From: Bacillus sp. REN10
GTDB taxonomy: Bacteria; Bacillota; Bacilli; Bacillales; Domibacillaceae
Direction: 5' to 3'
Assembly: GCF_016820555.1 (NCBI RefSeq)
Contig: NZ_JADHDW010000006.1
Location: 94,324 to 158,323 of the forward strand
Length of the DNA stretch: 64,000 bases
The notes under the pieces were generated by a model. That model saw nothing but the letters and a program-made list of their open reading frames with translations, ran no database searches and was not told the origin of the DNA. Each line of letters begins with the position of its first letter. The first letter of the stretch is position 1. Shown one piece after another: positions 59,858 to 64,000 of the stretch. A program made the position numbers and the translations under genes.

Positions 59858-62692
59858 ATGGCTTACCAACCAAAGTCTTATCGTAAATTCGTTGCTACTG
59901 CAGCAACAGCTACACTAGTAGCAACAGCTGTTACTCCAGCTTTCGCAGCAGAATTCACTGATGTGAACAAAAACTATAAGGAAGCTGTTGATTACCTAGT
60001 AGCAAACAAGATTGCTAATGGTACAACTGAAACTACTTTCGGTACGGACAAAACGATCTCTCGCGGTGACGCAGCAGTAATGATCGCAAACGCATTACAA
60101 TTAGATGTGGAGAAAGCTCCAGAATCTCCATTAACAGACCTTAACTCTCGTGTAAAAGGCGCAGTTAACGCTCTTTATGCAGCTAAAATCGTAGGCGGTA
60201 AAACAGAAACAACTTTCAAGCCAGAAGCAAACATCACTCGTGCTGAAATGGCGAAAATCTTAACAAATGCTTACAAATTAGAAGCTGGCAACACGAAAAA
60301 CAGCTTTAAAGATGTAAACAACACTTGGGATCCATATGTTGACGCTCTTCTTGCTAACAAAATCACAGCAGGTAAAACAGAAACAACTTTCGCTCCTGAC
60401 CAAGCTGTAACTCGCGGTGAGTTCGCGTTGTTCATGTTCCGCGCGAAAGATTTCTTATATGAAATGCCTGCAGTTTCAGCAGTAAAAGTAGCTGACGACA
60501 AAACTTTAGAAGTGACACTTAAAGATGCTAAAGCTGGCTTCAAAGCTGAAAACTTCAAAGTACTAGTTGATGGCGCTGCTGTAAAAGCAAGCAAAGTTGA
60601 AGCTGACGAAAAAGGTTCTGTTTACAAACTTACAATCGACAGTCTTAACGACAAAGCTGGTAAAGTAACTGTTAACGGTGCAGAAGCTGCTTATGACTTT
60701 ACTGCTCCTAAAGTTGAGAGTGTAATGGCGATTAATGCTACTACTCTAACAATTGCAGGTTCTGGTCTTAAAAATCTTAAAGCTGAAGACATCACTGTAG
60801 AAGGAAACAAAGTTGCAACTATTCAATCTACTGATGGAAAAACAGCAACTGTAACTTTAGAAGGTACTCTACCTGCTAATACAGACATTAAAGTAACAGT
60901 TAAAGATTCTGTATCAACTAAAGATTACACAGTTAAATATGGTTTCGAACCAAAAGCTGTCGCAGTTCAAGCTGCTACTTATGATGACGATACAAAAGGT
61001 CAAAAATTAGCAGTGACTGTTGATGGAGTAGCAACATCTGTAGATTACTTATTAGCAGCGGGTTACACTGTTGAATTTAATGCATTTGATAAAGACGGAG
61101 TTTCTGCAAATACCACATTATTTGGTGCAGCAGCAGCAAGTAAAGATGGAAAATTACAAGATGCCGTTTTAACTCAAGGTGACTACACAGTTCAAGTTGT
61201 AGTTGCTAAAGGTTCAACTGTATTAACTTCTGAGAAGGCTAAAATTACTGTTAAAAACCTTGATAATGCAGCAACTGCTATTAATTCTTATGAATTAACA
61301 AATGGTGCAGGTTTCGTCCAAAACACTTCTACATTAGTTATTGGAGAAACTGCAACATTAACTAAAGTAGTTGTTGGTGCTGGATCTGCTGTATCTGAAT
61401 TAGTACCTGGTAGCTTTGAAGTAAAATCATCTGACGAGACTGTTGTAGCAGTTGATTCTGCGACTGGAGTGTTGACTGCTCAAGGTCTAGGAACAGCTAA
61501 AGTTACGATTACAGTTGGTAAAGTTAGTAAAGAAGTAACAGTTACTGTTAAAGGTGAAGCACGTAAAGTAGCTAAAGCAACGCCAGCAACAAATGCTACA
61601 AAAGCAATCATTGGTGCAACTAGCCCAAGTACAATTAAAGTAAAAGTAACTGACCAATACGGTGATCCAGTTAAGTCTGCTACTTCAGGTGCATTCGCTT
61701 ATTATCCAACAGCTATTTCTGGATATGCTACAACACCAGTAGAATTAGACTCTTCTGCTTCTGATAGTGGTTCAGCTACTGTTTCATTAGCAGGCGCAAC
61801 TACAGCTGGACAGTCTGGAACAGTTGTATTGAAAAATGCTAAAGGTGATGTACTTGGAAGTTTTACAGTAACAACGACTGCTGTTGACAATGCCCAAATT
61901 CAAAAATTAGCATATGACTCTACTTCAAAATCTGATGATGACAGCATTAATGCAGATCTAGCTAGCGATAATAATATCGTTTATAAGATCAAAGAATTTA
62001 CTTCTGAAAATGTTTATAAACAAGATGTTGCTAATTTAGGTGGTTATAAAGTTAAATACAACAAAGACATCATCAAAGTTGATAGTGATACAACAGGTGA
62101 TTATACTATCGCTGGTACACCTTCAACATTCACAGTTACACCTAATAAAGCGGGTTCAACAACACTTGCTGTTTACAAACCAGATGGTACTTTAGTAGAA
62201 ACTAAAACTATTACAGTAACTAAAGGTTCTACTAAGATTACAGGCGTAGCTTGGAAATCAGCTCCAGTAATTAATTATACAACAAAAATTGATTACAAAA
62301 CTGTTCTTGATATTACAGAAGGAACTTCTACAGTTGATGATATTGTAAAAGGTATTACATTATCTTCACCAGTTCTTAATAATATTCGTATTGCAGGTAA
62401 AGCAAGTACTGGTGTAGCTGCTGATGGAGATCTATATATCGATAAAAATGATAATGGTGTGTCTGACACCGGTGAAACAGTACTTGGTAAACTTTCATTT
62501 GCTGCTACAGCATCATCTACAGGTGCTTTAAACCCTGCTTCTCCAGTTTTTGGTGATGGTTTCGCAGGATTTGGTGTAACAGTTGCAACACCTGCAAAAG
62601 GTAGCATTATTTTCTCAATTACTGATGAAACTTCTACTGATGCAATTAAACCAGTAGTTGCTACTAAAGCAGTAACTGTTGACGTAAAATAA
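59858..62692 (+). CDS. S-layer protein with three N-terminal SLH repeats
   Basis: 944 aa, the probable major surface array protein. Signal peptide 1-30 (AFA cut), SLH repeats at about 31-90, 91-150 and 151-210 for binding pyruvylated wall polymer, then a long Thr/Ala/Val/Lys-rich region of Ig-like modules, one resembling BIG2 (about 505-568). I see no Cys and few Met, typical of S-layer proteins. A long leader, strong AGGAGG SD and even codon choice in the SLH part suggest very high expression. The C-terminal third is less biased and more Asp/Ser rich. Confidence 0.93.
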   Translation: MAYQPKSYRKFVATAATATLVATAVTPAFAAEFTDVNKNYKEAVDYLVANKIANGTTETTFGTDKTISRGDAAVMIANALQLDVEKAPESPLTDLNSRVKGAVNALYAAKIVGGKTETTFKPEANITRAEMAKILTNAYKLEAGNTKNSFKDVNNTWDPYVDALLANKITAGKTETTFAPDQAVTRGEFALFMFRAKDFLYEMPAVSAVKVADDKTLEVTLKDAKAGFKAENFKVLVDGAAVKASKVEADEKGSVYKLTIDSLNDKAGKVTVNGAEAAYDFTAPKVESVMAINATTLTIAGSGLKNLKAEDITVEGNKVATIQSTDGKTATVTLEGTLPANTDIKVTVKDSVSTKDYTVKYGFEPKAVAVQAATYDDDTKGQKLAVTVDGVATSVDYLLAAGYTVEFNAFDKDGVSANTTLFGAAAASKDGKLQDAVLTQGDYTVQVVVAKGSTVLTSEKAKITVKNLDNAATAINSYELTNGAGFVQNTSTLVIGETATLTKVVVGAGSAVSELVPGSFEVKSSDETVVAVDSATGVLTAQGLGTAKVTITVGKVSKEVTVTVKGEARKVAKATPATNATKAIIGATSPSTIKVKVTDQYGDPVKSATSGAFAYYPTAISGYATTPVELDSSASDSGSATVSLAGATTAGQSGTVVLKNAKGDVLGSFTVTTTAVDNAQIQKLAYDSTSKSDDDSINADLASDNNIVYKIKEFTSENVYKQDVANLGGYKVKYNKDIIKVDSDTTGDYTIAGTPSTFTVTPNKAGSTTLAVYKPDGTLVETKTITVTKGSTKITGVAWKSAPVINYTTKIDYKTVLDITEGTSTVDDIVKGITLSSPVLNNIRIAGKASTGVAADGDLYIDKNDNGVSDTGETVLGKLSFAATASSTGALNPASPVFGDGFAGFGVTVATPAKGSIIFSITDETSTDAIKPVVATKAVTVDVK

Positions 62693-62711
62693 TTTGTCTT
62701 AAATGGGAAAT

Positions 62712-62724
62712 GGGGTCAGACCCC
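62712..62724. repeat. REP-like palindrome, copy 1
   Basis: GGGGTCAGACCCC, a perfect palindrome around one base. Related copies start at 62875, 63470, 63500, 63756 and 63909 (mostly GGTGTCAGACCCC). Confidence 0.7.
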
Positions 62725-62750
62725 CACTACTTTAAAGCGATAAAGTATAG

Positions 62751-62784
62751 ACAGAGAGTCGTTCATTCGGCTCTCTGTTTTTTT
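62751..62784 (+). terminator. Intrinsic terminator of the S-layer gene
   Basis: ACAGAGAG pairs with CTCTCTGT, then seven T. It lies inside the direct repeat, so a near copy also occurs at 63795-63828. Confidence 0.85.
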
Positions 62785-63085
62785 ATTCATAAACGGATTG
62801 GCTTCTGTTTACAGTCTTTTTCCTTTTTTCTTTGTTATAATAATCAAAAAAGAACAGGGGGAGAACGAGTAATTGGTGTCAGACCCCGACTCCTCCATGC
62901 TTTTTCGTAGGGGATATTTGGAATCTATCGTGTTCCTCTCGATCTTTTAAACTAAGGGTATCAGGTTTCTGTATATAAATGAAATACATATGTAATTAAT
63001 TTTGTTTATTATTGACTTTCAATTGCGTTTTGATTATATTTTATTTAGCATCAATTCAAAAAAATTAATCAAAGGTGGTGAAAAA

Positions 63086-63457
63086 ATGCCAACAAAACAA
63101 ATATCGTTAAGGCTCAATGAAGATGTACATGCATTTATAGTTCATGGTGCAACTAAAACAAATCAATCATTAACGGATTACGTTACAACATTAATTTGCT
63201 GTAATAGGGATATTTACCAAACAAATTATTCTAACAGAATACAGGTGAGATTTAGCCTTACTTATTTGGGAGACCTTCTAGTTTTGGGTCAAAAAGATTC
63301 ATTCAATGGGGTATATCAAATCATGGAGGAATCAATTGAACAAGGCTATGAAGTAGTTATTGAACGCCATTATCAAAATGCACCCCCAACAGAATTAAAA
63401 AAATTTAATTCGCTAGAAGAAATTAATGATTGGAAACAGAATATGTTAAGTATTTAA
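63086..63457 (+). CDS. Ribbon-helix-helix domain protein, function unknown
   Basis: 123 aa. N-terminal KQISLRLNEDVHAFIVHGA and the following helix fit a ribbon-helix-helix (Arc/CopG-type) DNA-binding domain (about 4-45); the rest (about 50-123) is an alpha/beta region I do not recognise. AAGGTGGTGA SD; an upstream in-frame start at 63002 has none. AT-rich compared with neighbours and enclosed by direct repeats, so probably acquired. No toxin or plasmid gene is next to it within the window. Confidence 0.7.
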   Translation: MPTKQISLRLNEDVHAFIVHGATKTNQSLTDYVTTLICCNRDIYQTNYSNRIQVRFSLTYLGDLLVLGQKDSFNGVYQIMEESIEQGYEVVIERHYQNAPPTELKKFNSLEEINDWKQNMLSI

Positions 63458-63469
63458 ATAGGGAAAATT

Positions 63470-63512
63470 GGTGTCAGACCCCCACTACTTTAGGGAAATG
63501 GTGTCAGACCCC
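63470..63512. repeat. REP-like palindromes, copies 3 and 4
   Basis: GGTGTCAGACCCC at 63470 and again at 63500, 30 bp apart, just after the RHH gene. Confidence 0.65.
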
Positions 63513-63561
63513 ATAGCCATCAAGTTAAGCATTTTGCTATACAACTAAATAATAATGTTAT

Positions 63562-63595
63562 ATCCTTCCCTTAGTTTTTAAAGGAAGGATTTTTT
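63562..63595 (+). terminator. Terminator-like hairpin before the transposase remnant
   Basis: ATCCTTCC pairs with GGAAGGAT, then five T. It may end the RHH transcript; its 3' arm also offers an SD-like AAGGAAGG. Confidence 0.6.
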
Positions 63596-63597
63596 CA

Positions 63598-63753
63598 TTG
63601 AAAAAGCAGACATCGGAATTAAATACATTCATTCAAGAAATACAAAGGTATTTGTCTACTGACCAAATTGAAGAAATAGGTAGACAAACAGGGTTCATCA
63701 AACGAAAGAGAAATATGAACGCTTCTGATTTCCTCTCCCTCTGTTTAGAGTAA
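63598..63753 (+). pseudogene. N-terminal remnant of an IS4-type transposase
   Basis: 51 codons from TTG to a TAA at the edge of the next repeat copy. The segment LSTDQIEEIGRQTGFIKRKRNMNASDFLSLC has the look of the N terminus of IS4-family transposases (xTGFxxRKxxLxxxDFLxLC). The catalytic DDE region is absent, so the gene is broken. The stop lies in TAATTGGTGTCAGACCCC, the start of the direct repeat. Confidence 0.6.
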
Positions 63754-63930
63754 TTGGTGTCAGACCCCCACTACTTTAAAGCAATAAAGTATAGACGGAG
63801 AGTCATTCATTTGGCTCTCTGTTTTTTTATCATCAAAGGATTTACTTCTGTTTACAGTCTTTTTCCTTTTCTCTTTGTTATAATAATCAAAAAAGAAAAG
63901 GGGTAATTGGGTTCAGCCCCCACTTCTTCG
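63753..63930 (+). repeat. Direct repeat copy 2 (about 178 bp)
   Basis: Second copy of the element at 62710-62896, including REP-like palindromes at both ends (63756, 63909). Confidence 0.8.
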
Positions 63931-63969
63931 TTAGATGCATGAATTGATAATGAATGAGGAGGTTCTTGT

Positions 63970-64000
63970 ATGAAAGAATCAAAAGAAGGATTAGTCAAAG
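63970..64000 (+). CDS. Start of a gene cut by the window edge
   Basis: ATG 7 nt after a GAGGAGG SD, reading MKESKEGLVK to the end of the window. Too short to identify. Confidence 0.55.
   Translation, partial: MKESKEGLVK

Larger units (their letters stand above)
62710..62896 (+). repeat. Direct repeat copy 1 (about 185 bp)
   Basis: Begins with the REP-like palindrome and CCCACTACTTTAAAGC, includes a terminator hairpin, TTTACAGTCTTTTTCC and TTGTTATAATAATCAAAAAAG. Matches 63753-63930 with scattered changes. Confidence 0.8.

Overview
This window comes from a spore-forming, flagellated, S-layer-bearing member of the Bacillaceae or a close relative. The evidence is the gene order glpX-rho-rpmE-tdk-prfA-prmC-spoIIR-ywlC-mntP-ywlE-ywlF-ywlG-glyA-upp-(mnaA)-atp-ywmB-murA-spoIID-spoIIQ-spoIIID-mbl-flhO-flhP-fabZ-ywpF-ssb-ywqA-ywqB, which is the B. 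subtilis order with small insertions; the purine-rich Shine-Dalgarno sites; frequent GTG and TTG starts; and several genes carrying three S-layer homology (SLH) repeats. The species cannot be named from the sequence alone.

Layout. 0-15.5 kb: central metabolism, Rho, ribosomal L31, RF1 and its methylase, the sporulation signal SpoIIR, tRNA t6A synthesis, arginine phosphatase, serine hydroxymethyltransferase, uracil salvage and UDP-GlcNAc epimerase. 15.6-23.2 kb: the F1Fo ATP synthase operon (atpZ-like, atpI, B, E, F, H, A, G, D, C). 23.2-34.4 kb: cell envelope and sporulation genes (murA, spoIID, spoIIQ, spoIIID, mbl), two flagellar rod/hook genes, fabZ and small unknowns. 34.6-39.7 kb: an ssb gene with an apparent ATT start, and the SNF2 helicase / SWIM protein pair. 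39.9-49.0 kb: five consecutive secreted SLH-anchored wall enzymes (amidase, subtilase, NlpC/P60, two glucosaminidases). 49-59.4 kb: a chemoreceptor, a MurJ-type flippase, a NERD protein and a secondary-wall-polymer cluster (two GT4 enzymes, CsaB, UDP-ManNAc dehydrogenase, TagA-type transferase). 59.8-62.7 kb: the major S-layer protein. 62.7-64 kb: a repeat-rich patch with a ribbon-helix-helix protein, a transposase remnant and REP-like palindromes.

How the parts fit. MnaA, the UDP-ManNAc dehydrogenase and the TagA-type transferase would supply and add ManNAc-type sugars to a lipid-linked wall polymer. CsaB would pyruvylate that polymer, MurJ could move lipid-linked precursors, and the pyruvylated polymer is the known ligand for the SLH domains of the S-layer protein and the five wall enzymes. 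The window thus carries most of a cell-surface assembly system.

Most notable. Four intergenic arrays of a degenerate 21-bp repeat (two helical turns) each begin 13-15 bp after the U-tract of an intrinsic terminator. A DnaA-box cluster lies between spoIIR and ywlC and runs into the ywlC coding region. A gene at 33.3 kb ends in a dnaX-like A AAA AAG slippery site followed by a 60-codon open -1 frame that has no usable start of its own. The sequence also shows promoters resembling sigma-F and sigma-E sites in front of the sporulation genes, and a repeat that supplies a -35 box to prfA.
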